Assembly: GCA_028023455.1 (NCBI GenBank)
Contig: JAQFVV010000181.1
Span: forward strand, 566,001-630,000
Reading direction: 5' to 3'
DNA: 64,000 nucleotides
Source of the DNA: Epiperipatus broadwayi
Taxonomy: Eukaryota > Onychophora > Udeonychophora > Euonychophora > Peripatidae
Program-made: the position numbers and the translations under genes
Notes under the pieces: model-generated
The model's input: only the letters and a program-made list of their open reading frames with translations
What the model was told of the DNA's origin: nothing
Databases searched by the model: none
Part shown: positions 48,374-59,560 of the stretch, one piece after another
How positions within the stretch are numbered: position 1 is the first letter of the stretch
Layout: each line of letters opens with the position of its first letter

Positions 48374-49435
48374 GGTACTAGTTGATTAGCTGCCACACAA
48401 CACTTGATGTCACTGATTCCATGCAAAAGCACAGAAATATGCCATTTATGCAGCCTATAGAGCAGTTCATATTAGCCACTAATCAGGCCTAGATGGCATT
48501 GCACACAAACATTACAGTCCATTTTTATGCTTCACACTACTATGCAAATAGTGCACACTTCACAGATCACTATGGTATGATGTGAGAGTGTGTAGAATTC
48601 AAGTGGCCATAACTCTTTTCATGTGCATTTGAAGTAATGATTTTTCACATGACCTGACATAGTTTTAGATAGTAATAATTGTAAGCCCATCACTGCACTT
48701 CCATACACATCTTTTTAAGGTGAAATAAATTGCTAAAGTGTATGTCCCAGCAGCATTTTACAGAAATCATGCAAAAAACACATTTTGCACAAAAACAGCT
48801 ATGAGTCTACAAAAACAGCTGTAGTTTGTCATTGTTTTAAAAGCATAAGCTTGGTTTGATCCGACAGAAAATTTAAAATGGAATTCTTACATTTTTTTTA
48901 AATAATCTTGTTTCGTAAATTTTTTTTAAATAGTTTTCAAAATGTCATCACAGAATGTTTCTAATATTTATAATTTTTGGGTTTGATCAGAGTAGTGCAT
49001 GTTTTGGCTGATCCTTCAAATCATCAAAACCATCAGTCCCTCTCCCTGCACATTCCAGCAGTATGCACTGCCATGTATAATGTAATTTAAAATATTTGAT
49101 CAGAGTATTGTATCTTTTGGCTGATCCTTCAGATCATCAAAAACAGTAGTCCCCCTCTGTGCATATTCCAGCACTATGCACTGACATGTCTAATGTAATT
49201 TAGAAACAAACATTTTCCCAAAAAAAAGGATATGCTGTTGTTTTTTTTAATGTTTTTAAGAAAACTAAATGTAAATCCCTATCAAAAAACAAACAAACAG
49301 GTGAAAGCATTATATTTATATGTTTTTGAATAAATAATAATAAAGTTGCAAATCAGCGTGGTAATGTTATATATATTGGTTTTTGACTAGCAACAGAGCC
49401 ATCAAGTGGCGTGCAGTGGCTAATTGACTAGTACC
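48374..49435. mobile_element. Non-autonomous TIR transposon with 8-base target duplication
   Basis: Inverted ends of about 50 bases start GGTACTAGTTGATTAGC and GGTACTAGTCAATTAGCC, with CACTTGATG further in. Flanking octamers are TGAGTTTT (48366-48373) and TGAGTATT (49436-49443). Eight-base duplications occur in hAT and Merlin; the GGTACT start resembles the Merlin element at 42085. The interior has a tandem duplication at about 48980-49205 (TTTGATCAGAGTA, TTTTGGCTGATCCTTC) and no ORF. Confidence 0.75.
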
Positions 49436-51290
49436 TGAGTATTTTTATTATTACTTTCTAAGCAAATAATTTTAGCATCAACAGGTTTAAAAGAATGACC
49501 AAATTTTTTTAATGGTTTATGATCAGGAGTTATAAGCACTGTTGCACTTAACTCTGTTATATAGATGAGCATGCTGAATGATTCTAGATTTTAAGTTTGT
49601 ATGTGACTCTCCCTTATTGCAAAATTGATGATCTATAGCACATATCACTTGAGCTTTATTATCATTTTCAATTTTATCTTTGGAATTGTTAATAAGTCTA
49701 TTTAGTGATAAGGGGCATTTAAAATCATTATTAACATCTTTGTGAATAATCGATATTATTTTTGTATGTATATTAGGAATGTAGGGCATATCAATCCAAT
49801 GTTTAGAGTTAGTTGTTTTACCAAATTTTCTTATCCATTCATCAGGCATGATTGTAGAATAATCAACTTTAATTAAATCTTTTATAGCATTTTGTCAGCT
49901 TCAAATTTATAAAATTTTGAAATTTCTAAACAAAAAAGGTTTAAAACCTCTCAGTGTAATTGCAGATAACTCTTAACACTAAGAGGTTTTACAATCATTA
50001 AATAATCAATAATATAATTCTTCTTATGAATTTCAAATCTAGAAATTTAACAAATTGGTTACCGTTCTTCTCTTCCATTATCCATTAAATTTTAGGAAAT
50101 TTCTTCAGTTTGTTAAATATTTCATAAATAAACTTAGGAGAAGTGGAAACAAAGACATCATCCACATATCTGGTGCATATAATTTCTTTATTAGCATCTA
50201 AAAGAAATGGAATAATCTTTTCAATGCCAGACACTGCTGCTACATGTCATAACACTAATAGACAAGCCCATACGCCAATTTTTAGGTATAATAAAAGTTT
50301 CATTTATCACTGGTCCACCATAAAATATCCATAATAAATTGAACCCTTTCACTTCTAGCCAAACTTTGCATCAGCAGATCCTGTATAATATTTGTGGAGA
50401 AATTCTAGCAACAAATCCATAGAGTTCAGTCACATCAAAAGAAACCATTCTAACTTCTTCATGGATATTTATATTCTTAATTTAATTAACGAAGTCAAAT
50501 GATAATTTAATTGTTAAATTTCCAAAGTTGAGTTAAGTCTGGATCTATTCTGCAATAACTTTAGCTGAACAGTGATAATAGACTTCACCAAAATCTATTG
50601 ATCATGAGTCTTAATGGATAATTATTTTTATGGAACTTTACATTAGTGAGTATTCAAGAAATGATAGCTGCTGGAGAGTATATTTTAAGATAATCACAAT
50701 GAGAAAATGTTTTGTTGTCATGTTTTCTGAGGATGTTGTATATAAATTTATTTTTCTCTTTTAAGGTTATCATCATTAACTCACTTAAATTTAATTACTA
50801 ATTTGATCATTTATTTTTTCAACATAAAGTGTTTTCTTTAACAACGCAAATCGATTTCCCTTGTCCTTGTTAAGACATACAATGATAAGTCTTGTTAAAT
50901 ATTCACCAAACTTATTAATCTTTTTACTCCAGCACCTATTAGAAATAGAACTGACAATAATTATTTAATAAAGTATTCACATTTTTTATGATTGGATCTT
51001 TATTCACACTGTTATCCACCACATTCTCCAAATCTCCTATTAATTCCATTTGGAAAGTACACCAATCACCTTCCACAAAGTTCATACCTAAATAGTTATA
51101 CTAATGAAATTTGGAAGCCTATAGGTTTATCTTCTGATAAATTAATGACATTTGCAGTACTCAATAAATCAGATAAACACACACTCTTTTTCTGTGCAAG
51201 GAATGAGAGCTTTTTATATTTCTTGATTCATTTATTTCTCAGACTGGCACATCTTTTAAGTATTTTAGGAATGAGCAAAATTGTGACTGT
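49436..51290 (-). pseudogene. PLE reverse transcriptase / GIY-YIG endonuclease relic (copy 1)
   Basis: Many stops and frameshifts, but key motifs survive on the reverse strand: MVSFDVTELYG (complement of about 50420-50448, RT motif A with catalytic Asp) and RYVDDVFVSTSPKF (complement of 50171 downward, motif C with the Asp pair). A 109-codon open stretch (49849-49523) has the RT-EN linker LNRLINNSKDKI and the endonuclease segment NLKSRIIQHAHLYNR. The GIY-YIG tyrosines are lost here. The C-terminus runs up to the TIR insertion at 49435. PLE proteins copy RNA at a nick made by the GIY-YIG nuclease. This copy is dead. Confidence 0.78.
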
Positions 51291-51544
51291 ATAATAATTC
51301 AAGTTTAACTCTCTCTCTTTAATTATTACTTACATGCCATAATTATCCATTAATAAAACTCAAAATATATAAAAATAAACTGTATATATGTATATCCTGT
51401 AGATAATTATCAACTATTACAGTAATAAATATCCAGCACAAACAAAATTTGTTGTTTTGCTCAGCCAGGCAAATAATAATTCATATCTTTGTCAAACCGT
51501 GACCATAGTGAACATAAGCAAATACATTAGCATACCCCTGATAA

Positions 51545-52460
51545 AGCAGAATTATACTACTGATTATTTGATGATTGTAAAATATCTTGGGTTATCTGTA
51601 ACCACACTCAAAATTTCTATTTCAGTATAAAATTTCAGGCTTTAGAATCTTTTTGTTTATAAATTTGTAGGTTTGAAGCCGATAGAAAAAATAATTTAGG
51701 GTGTTATAAAAAGATTTTATTAAAGTTGATTATTCTAAAGTCATGCTTGAATAAACAGATAAGAAAATTTAATATTAGACATAAATTTGATACAATATTT
51801 AACTTTAAACCATGGATTGGTATGGTTTACATCTCTAATATATCTACAAAAACAATATCTATTTTAGATGCCCTTTATCATTATATAGACTTTTATCAAC
51901 AATTTCAAAGATAGGTTTAATGATGATAATAAAGCTTAATGAATATATACCCTGAATTATCAATTTTTCAATACTATGTAGAGATACCATGCAAACTTAA
52001 AATCTAGAATCACTCAGCATTTTCATCCATATAACAGAGTTAAATGTAACAGTGTTTATAGTGAGTGTTTATAGGCTATGAAAAAAATGGGTCATTCCTT
52101 CAAATCTGTTGATGCTAAAATTTTTGCTTAGAAAGTTAAAAAAACTTAGCATATAATATATTCAAAGAATTCCATAAAAATAAATGGCAACAACATTCCT
52201 CTCCACAAACACTGTCATTTAATCTAGTGACATAGCAACTGTTAGGTAAATTTACATATACAAATATGCTAATCTATGGTAATCAATGACTAGTTTGATG
52301 AATGTCATATATATGCAGATATACTAATGTTCACCATAGTCATGCTTTGACAAAGGTAGACTCTAGCAAAAGTCTGGCTCAGAAAAGTAACAAATATTGT
52401 TTTTTATTTACCATAATAGTTTATAATTCTCTACTTATTCTAGTAAAATATCCCACTTTT
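51545..52460 (+). pseudogene. PLE copy 2, 5'-truncated, inverted relative to copy 1
   Basis: On the + strand the end of the RT (matching copy 1 at LIDYLMIVK-like and KVDYSK segments), then the endonuclease: YYVEIPCKLKSRITQHFHPYNRVK-like sequence at about 51980-52045 and GHSFKSVDAKI at about 52091-52124. It is followed by a 3' terminal repeat (about 52240-52460, AAAGTCTGGCTCAG). Stops and indels abound. It abuts the 5' terminal repeat of copy 1 head-to-head at about 51545. Confidence 0.65.
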
Positions 52461-52562
52461 ATTGTTAAAACTAAATAAATGGATATTAAACATATTACTT
52501 AAGATAGAATAATTTCAGAAATCTTACTTTAATTAGTTTTGACTCCTTTCTTCAAGCTAAGT

Positions 52563-52951
52563 TTTCATACTCCCTCCCCTTCAACCAATAAATTAATTAA
52601 CAATACAAAAGACCATCTATTCTTCTAATCAGACTCTGCACACAAGTGTCCAAGATCCCATATCCCCAAACCAACTGCAGTACCATATACTATGGCAAAT
52701 CCCATGCATCTTTCTCCAATCATGTCCCTTAGCACTGTTACTTATACAAAAGAACTCTAAATAAACCTGAATACAAGTCCATCTTCTTAAAATACTAAAG
52801 ATCCACCACCATATATTTGAACTATCTTCTGCTTCCATTACATGCATAGAACACCATGACCCTAAATGTAGAATCATTGAAACATGGCTCACAGCTAACA
52901 ACACCTACATTATAAGCCAAAAGGAGGCATGCTTCTCTCTCATCAAAAAGT
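52563..52951 (+). pseudogene. PLE endonuclease relic (copy 4)
   Basis: Frameshifted pieces in order: STNKLINNTKD (linker), a stretch with a degraded cysteine/GIY-YIG region, EHHDPKCRIIETWLTANN, and YIISQKEACFSLIKK before a stop at 52949-52951. The last piece matches the end of the endonuclease ORF at 61.2 kb (NRREACFSLSRK), so it belongs to that subfamily rather than to copies 1 and 2. Confidence 0.65.
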
Positions 52952-53140
52952 GAACTTCCTAATCCACTTTGCATAAATTTAAATATTTGTTGTATACATT
53001 TTCTATTATTCTCACACAACCCACTTGTTATGATTATGTGAAGGTAAAACTTTTCAAAAGTGCTCAGCCAATTATTATTACAATTTGTAGTCAGCTTCAC
53101 CTTTGCCTGCATTTTAGTGTATTTAGACCAATTACAAACG

Positions 53141-53141
<1 letters not shown>

Positions 53142-53198
<57 letters not shown>
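53142..53198. repeat. (AT)n microsatellite
   Basis: Alternating AT for about 57 bases. Confidence 0.95.
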
Positions 53199-53203
<5 letters not shown>

Positions 53204-53287
53204 TACATTTGGGTTAGAATTTAAAATGGTCTATGTAAAAGCCTTTTTGAAAAGTATACATCTTATAAGAAATCCATCTAATATAGG

Positions 53288-53345
53288 AAATATGTGGCCT
53301 TGTGTGTTGGTTGTATAGGATGGAGTGTGTTCAAATCCCCTCGTT
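53288..53345 (+). repeat. Family A tRNA-like 3' fragment
   Basis: TGTGTTGGTTGTATAGGATG and GTGTTCAAATCCC match the tRNA-like 3' segment of family A (compare 11540-11620). No ribozyme or body remains. Confidence 0.5.
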
Positions 53346-54230
53346 CTTTTTATTTTTAAGAGTAAAAAAGAAAGAAAATCTTAAACTTCATTACAATATA
53401 TGGAGTTATGCTAAAGAGGCCACTGATTTGCAAGAGCTTATTTAATGATAACTAAATATAATGATCGGAATTCGTGTGAGATTCAAGCAGTAGAAGTGAC
53501 AGGGTTCGCTTTGATCAGGGAACCATTAGCTTTTGAATTTATACCTCTATCGTAATATAAAACCTGTTTTTAATGTTCAAATAATTCAGCAGTTTTAATA
53601 AATATTGTTTATTTTATATACTTAAATGCAAACTCTAAACAAAAATTAAATACTGCCTAGCTCTCTAAAAATAAATATTTTATCTGCACTAATATGCAGT
53701 AGCAGTCTTGGTAATAGAAAATAATTGGTGCTTTTGTTGATAAGATTGTATCACAATCCTTATAAATACTTTAAAATTGGCACACAAAACAATGTTATTT
53801 ATCCAAACTGTAGTAGAGAATAATTTTGAAAAGTTTTAACGAAAAGAGATAGTAAATAAAAGATTAAAATGTCCAAAGGAATATTAGGAAAGTTACGTTG
53901 AGCACGTATTAATGAAATAGAAATCATATAAAAATTAAACACAGAAGAATAAAATTGTTAACATACAATTCGACTATAAAAATTGTTAAAATTTGTTTAA
54001 AAAGAAAATAATTGCTACTATAAAAAATAACATTACGTAAATAAGTTTGACATTACGTAACTAAGTATTTTTCTGAGAATTTTATGAATTTTATTGTAAT
54101 AATGATTTATTAATTATAATTTATTTTTAAACTTACGCACAGTATATAATTTATTTACTTGTCGACTTAAAAAAAAAATGTTATTTTATATAATATTTAT
54201 TGTTTTGATCAAAGCCAAATAAAATATGAA
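53346..54230. other. AT-rich intergenic DNA
   Basis: Nothing supportable. Confidence 0.5.
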
Positions 54231-54920
54231 TTAAAGGACAAACAAATACTTAAATTGTTCAAGTATTGGGCTCTAGAACCAAAATACTTAGATTACTTAC
54301 TTAAAATTAATCTGGATGCCATGCCGGTCAACTGGTTCCTCAGATATAAAAGATCTATCACCAAAGTCCAATCAATTTGCCACAGCTGTGGCAGGGATGA
54401 GGAAACATTTGACCACATAATTAAAACATGCATGGGTCTAGGTAATATTAAAACAATAATATTTAACAATTCAAAGATAGACTACTGCAAAATACTTAAT
54501 ATAAAAGAATGCATTCGTGGAAGAGATATTCCTACAATCAGGCTGGAAATTTTTATCACCTATGCCATTTGGACTGTAAGGTGCAAGGCACAATACCAAC
54601 ATCCCAAGCCAGATGAAAACTCATTATTTATTCAGAGTATAGAGAAAATTAAACAAAGAGACAAAACTCTTGCAACAACATTCATTTTTCAAGAGACATG
54701 GAAGCTATATCAGACTCTCCAATAAAGTTAACAAAGAACCTAACCACTAAATACCTAACCATGTTTTAACTCAATAATGTTAGTTCCATAACTCATCTAA
54801 TATTGTAATTTTTCATTATCCATATTTGTAATGTATCACCCATATTTATACCCATTTCATAAAGAGTGTAACACAGGTATTAATTAGTTTAATAAATGTT
54901 TTGAGATAATTAAATACTTA
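54231..54920 (+). mobile_element. 5'-truncated LINE fragment with 3' UTR
   Basis: The open frame starts in line with 54231 (KDKQILKLFKYWALEPKY) and ends with TAA at 54723-54725. About 190 bases of likely 3' UTR follow. Only the extreme C-terminal part of the polyprotein is present. Confidence 0.55.
54255..54725 (+). CDS. LINE polyprotein C-terminus with reverse-transcriptase zinc finger (zf-RVT type)
   Basis: 156 residues, uninterrupted. The segment ICHSCGRDEETFDHIIKTC (about residues 41-59) has the C-x2-C-x8-H-x4-C spacing and the E-T-x-x-H-I-I-x-x-C signature of the zinc finger found after the reverse transcriptase in several LINE clades. The upstream MPVNWFLRYKR segment also fits that region. 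No reverse transcriptase core precedes it in the same frame. The first Met is arbitrary because the frame is open upstream. A domesticated host gene is possible but less likely given the lack of exons around it. Confidence 0.6.
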   Translation: MFKYWALEPKYLDYLLKINLDAMPVNWFLRYKRSITKVQSICHSCGRDEETFDHIIKTCMGLGNIKTIIFNNSKIDYCKILNIKECIRGRDIPTIRLEIFITYAIWTVRCKAQYQHPKPDENSLFIQSIEKIKQRDKTLATTFIFQETWKLYQTLQ

Positions 54921-55679
54921 AATTGATTTAAATAAACATTTATCCAATTAATAAAGTATATATATAAACAGTTAATATAATGTACAATCTATATAGACGC
55001 TTACGATGACGTTACAAATTAAATTTAACATTAAAATATTTACATTTAATTTCCAGAACAAATTTCAAATCCGATGAGGTCGTTAATTTACCTTAGATAC
55101 ATTTTTTAAATCTTCGGAGAACTTCTCTGGTTCCTGCACTGATTTTTTACGAGTACCATACAAAAGTGTATAATTGTCCTTTGTAAATCTCAAGCAGAAG
55201 AGCAATGTATGAAAAGAGCGGAATCTCTGATCTTCCCTTCAATTTGTCACTTCAAAATGTTATTTGTTTATTCGTTCTGTGCAGTAAATTCAACACGAGG
55301 GGAGGGGGCAAGAAAAGATTGTTAACTTTATTATAATGTTGTTGAAAGAGTTAATTCAATTATTTAACACATATATAAATGTGATGGATTGTTTATTGAC
55401 GTGAGCGAATTGTTTTAAGAATTAAAGTAAGATTATTTATTATTTATGAAGTAGCGATAAATTAATATCTACTCACTAATAACTATATAAAGGCCTTTCT
55501 ATCTACTCATAAAACTGATAAGTATAATGTGATAATAGTATGCCAATTCTTTTTCTCATATAGTTTGAAATGATGTTTACTGTTGCTTAAGATTATAATA
55601 AATTGTACCAACATTTTCATCCATTGCTGCTATCTCATATAAATATTAGTAATATATAATAAAATTAAAAAAATAATGA
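54921..55679. other. AT-rich intergenic DNA
   Basis: Nothing supportable. A short GC-rich run (GAGGGGAGGGGGCAAG) lies near 55298. Confidence 0.5.
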
Positions 55680-56440
55680 GACAACGAAAATCAGAAAAAT
55701 ATAAAGTCTCTTTTTAAGAATTGTTAGTTTTATAAGTATTTATAAGTCATAGATCATTAAAAAATCCATTGACAATTGTCAACGTATTTGTTATATCCTA
55801 TGATATATAAATACTTAATTTTAAAACTAACAATTCTTAAGGAGAGTGTTTTTCTGAAGGTTTGTGATGATGGTGTTTTAGTTGTATTTACATGTTGGAT
55901 TATTTCCATCATCTAATATGAATATTGAATGTCTTTAGAAAAATTTAATTCTATTTAAATATTCCAGATACATTCAACTGTTAGAAATAGCGCACAGGTT
56001 TGCACAACATTTTGAGAAGTATTATTCTTCCCTCTTCTTCAGGTGTTGCTGACCTGATCAGTGACAGTACTAGCTTGGGAATCGAACCTGGATCCTTAGA
56101 TTCTTGCGCATTGAATTTTAAGGCTAGATTCTTGAATATTGAATTTTAAGGTCATTCTGATGTTAAAATTCAATACTCAAGAATCTAAGGGTCCAGGTTT
56201 TATTCCCATGCTAGTACTGTCATTGTTCAGGTCAGCAACACCTGAAGAAGAGGGGAGAATAACACCTCTCGAATCGTTGTGTATATACTAACCTGTGTAC
56301 TATATATTTGAAATATTTAAATAAACTTAAATTTTTCTAAAGATATTCAGTACTCATATTAGATGATGGAAATAGTCTAACATGTAAATACAATCTTAAG
56401 GACAGACTCTATATTTTTCTGATCTTTGTTGACTCTTTAC
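55680..56440. mobile_element. Hairpin element split by a family C inverted dimer
   Basis: The left arm (55680-55765: ATCAGAAAAATATAAAGTCTC, AACAATTCTTAA reversed) pairs with a right arm that is in two pieces, 55805-55843 and 56394-56440 (CTCTATATTTTTCTGAT). The piece between is the family C insertion. Removing it rejoins the hairpin. Confidence 0.7.
55844..56393. mobile_element. Family C inverted dimer with tRNA-like heads
   Basis: The most complete C dimer. The left copy (- strand) and right copy (+ strand) each contain a box B-like GGTTCGATTCC (left) or GGTTTTATTCC (right), a CTGAAGA hammerhead-like segment and the GGAAATAGTC..CATGTAAATACAA 3' end. The centre near 56120-56160 is an AT-rich palindrome. 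Direct repeats TCTTAAGGA bound it (55835-55843 and 56394-56402). Confidence 0.75.
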
Positions 56441-58576
56441 TTATCTTGTGTATTTTATTATATTTTTAAAAAGTTTTATTACTAACATTTATATTTGATA
56501 GTGCCAATGTAGGAGAATGTTGGTGTAATCTAGAATAGTAATAATAAAATGAGGAAAACAAAATAAGTATAGGACTATTTAATTAATTTTTCTCTATGGT
56601 AATTAGTTTATATAATCTCATAAATATGTGAATAATAAATAATTCTTAAAATAATAAAGTATACTTTTTATTTTGATTATGGTTAGATAATTTATTACGA
56701 AGAGAGTGAGAATATACATTTTCTATCTGTGTGGAATCAATGTAAACATTCGAAAACACAAACCAATATATTTATTTTCTTTATTACTAAAAAATTTGAA
56801 TGATAAATAAAAAATAAAAGAAACTACTTATTTTAATTAATTATTATTATTTTAAAAGATGAGAGTGATTAATGAATAAAAAAATTAATGTTTTTTTTTG
56901 TTTATAATAAGTAGTTTTATTTAATAAAAAGCTATGTTGGAACATCAGGAATATAAAAAAAAAAAATCTAGAATTTAATAGTGTGATATGTAGTACAAAG
57001 AACAATCAAGATTCATGAACTGATTGGTAGCAGAAGAATTTGTCTCCAGAATTTATAAGAAAATAAGAACATATTTGTTTACTTAATTATTTATTTTTGA
57101 ACATATGAACAAAATGAATTGTTGAACAAAAGAAAAAAAGGTTGAGATTCACCTGCCATATCCCAAGGAGCTGAAGTAATGGGTTAGCTTAAAGTTATCC
57201 TTCTCTCTGTCTTGCCTAATACTTCATTTTATAATTATTCTACTATGGAAATAATACATACAATATTAGAAGACTAATACAAATAATAATTACTTCAAAC
57301 AAAATTTTTCTATTAGATCAAAAAATAACCTGAAGAAAAGAAAACATCTTATTATCGGAAACAATTTTTTTTTTTTATAGTACACTTTATGACAAACTAA
57401 AATAATTCAAAAGATAATATTGTTTCAATTTTTATTTGTTTAGTTATTTCAAAATATTATTAATGGAAAAGTTAATATCCAAGAATAGCATTTCATATTT
57501 TTAATGATTATTAATCAATTCAAAGAATGGCATTTAAAAAGTATCACTGATAGAAAATGTTTTCATTGATTTTATAAACTTACACATTTGAATATCTGTA
57601 TGTTTTCAAAAGCAACAATAAAAAAAGCATACTTGCTTGATAATTTTATACTTGAATATTATTTATAGTCTTAAAATTAGATAGATAAATGTAATATGAA
57701 ATACACCTTATAAATAATTTTTGAAATATATAAGATAGATTTTATTTCATGAAATTGAACATATATTTTTATTATCTTTTGTATTTATTGGTAAAGAGAT
57801 TTTCTAGTAATGGACTTATGATTTAGTTATTTATTTGTAATAGAGAAAGAAGTTCTCAACTTTTATATACACATTAAGAAAATGCACTGTTGTATATGTA
57901 AGTTTAGAAAAACATGTATTATACTTAAATTGATGATGACGTATATTAACTACAGTAATATTTATGATGAATATACTAGTATTTTACATATTAAGTAAAA
58001 GGTAGATATAAAAAACATTTTATATAAAAAGCAAGATGAGAAGTATATGTATTCCTGTTAATATAAAGATATATTTTGCTATAAAGAGAATAAAATTAAA
58101 TGGCATGACAGAGCAAATGTGCTATAAAATATTTGTGAGATGTATTTATTGTGTATAATTTGTAAGAATTACTATAATTATTGATATTAATTTGGAATAG
58201 ACAGATAAAATTTCTGTTCAAGTTTGTAATTGAAATATTTAATAAACAAACGTAGATTATTGATGATAAATAAATAAGTAATGACAATAATTGGAATTAT
58301 AGTCAAAATTATATATAATATTGTTTTTCAAATAATTTAAGTTCATTTTACATGGATGTATAAATTTTAGAATTGTTACATATATATTTATTTACTATTC
58401 ATATAAATAATTTTAAATATATTTATTTATCTATTTATTTTTGCAACAGGATAAAGAAGTTCAAATATGAGAGAAGAAAATATCTAACAAATTTTTTAAA
58501 AAGGTATAATTGAATTATAGAAGATTGCATATATCTGGTACTTATTTTATTTATTTTATTATTATTTATTTAAAAC
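56441..58576. other. AT-rich intergenic DNA
   Basis: No gene or repeat can be supported. Confidence 0.55.
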
Positions 58577-58796
58577 AGAGGCAAAACTCTCCATACAGTA
58601 ATGCTACTAAATGCAAGCCAGAGTAATCAATAGATGCAATAAGGTTTGTGAAGAAAATTCCTATCTAGTGCCTACTCAAATGGATGATTAGATAATAGAT
58701 AGGGATTTTGTGCACAAACCTTCTTGCACCATTGATTACTCTGGCTTGCACTGGATGGCACTACTATTGAGGAAGTTTGCTTCTGTTTTAACAGTT
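58570..58796. repeat. Hairpin element (MITE-like) with about 90-base arms
   Basis: ACAGAGGCAAA on the left and TTTGCTTCTGT on the right lead into matching arms (TGCAAGCCAGAGTAATCAAT, AAGGTTTGTG, CCTATCT) around a loop of about 45 bases. TTAA lies at both edges. That could be a TTAA target duplication or just part of the palindrome. Confidence 0.65.
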
Positions 58797-59340
58797 TGTA
58801 TAAGTATATGAAATGGTGATCATGTCATATATTATTTACTTATTTATTTAATTGTTAATTTAATTTGCATATTTTATTCATATATATTGTAATAAAAATT
58901 ATATTATTATTATTTTCCATCATGGTCTTTATTCTCATTCTCATTTAGTCATTTATTTTATTTTGGGTTTAATGCATATCTCTGAATGGGAAATATTATG
59001 CTGGATTTCATCATGTATATTTTTTATCACTAACATAATCATTAAAATTTATCTCAAGATCTATGATGTGTTAATCATAGGATCAATATAATGAGGACAA
59101 AGGGGTGTATCAGGAGTTTGCACTAGGTAAGCACTAATTTGCATGGCATTATTAAATTGACGATTATAAGTTTTGAATTATAATAAATTTAATAAATTTA
59201 TTCATACATTACATAATTTGGCATCACCAATAGTCATGCATTATAAATCCATCTTCTACCACTATAGTATATCATTTATATAATTAAATTAACAAAATAT
59301 TGCACTGGTCAACAAATGCCATACCCCAACAACCTAAACC
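58797..59340. other. AT-rich intergenic DNA
   Basis: Nothing supportable. Confidence 0.5.
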
Positions 59341-59560
59341 TGCGGTCGGACTTCAAACCCAGTCGAAACAAAGAATTAAATCCAAGACCAAACTGGATTC
59401 GAACCCAACTCATGAGCTCAGCTCAAATCAATGGATAACACATGTTGATGGCACATGACTATGCACCAAGGAACTAGCTCAACAAATGATGATTTCTGAG
59501 ACCCCTGATCTGACTCTAGCTAATGTACAATGAAATGGCTATGGCTATTTCTAGATCAAT
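59341..59560 (-). mobile_element. tRNA-derived SINE, different from families A and C
   Basis: In sense the box A-like TGGTGCATAGTCATG (complement of 59454-59468) and box B GGTTCGAATCC (complement of 59395-59405) have tRNA-like spacing. The region is GC-richer than its flanks. The 3' body continues toward lower coordinates (TTTCGACTGGGTTTGAAG). I did not find target duplications. Confidence 0.55.

Larger units (their letters stand above)
48104..51544 (-). mobile_element. Penelope-like element copy 1, decayed, with two terminal repeats
   Basis: In sense the order is: terminal repeat (about 51544-51395), reverse transcriptase relic (about 51290-49900), GIY-YIG endonuclease relic (about 49850-49437), terminal repeat (about 48300-48104). 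The two terminal repeats share motifs such as CTGGCT(C/G)AG and AATTCTCTAC. A TIR element splits it at 48374-49435. Confidence 0.7.
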
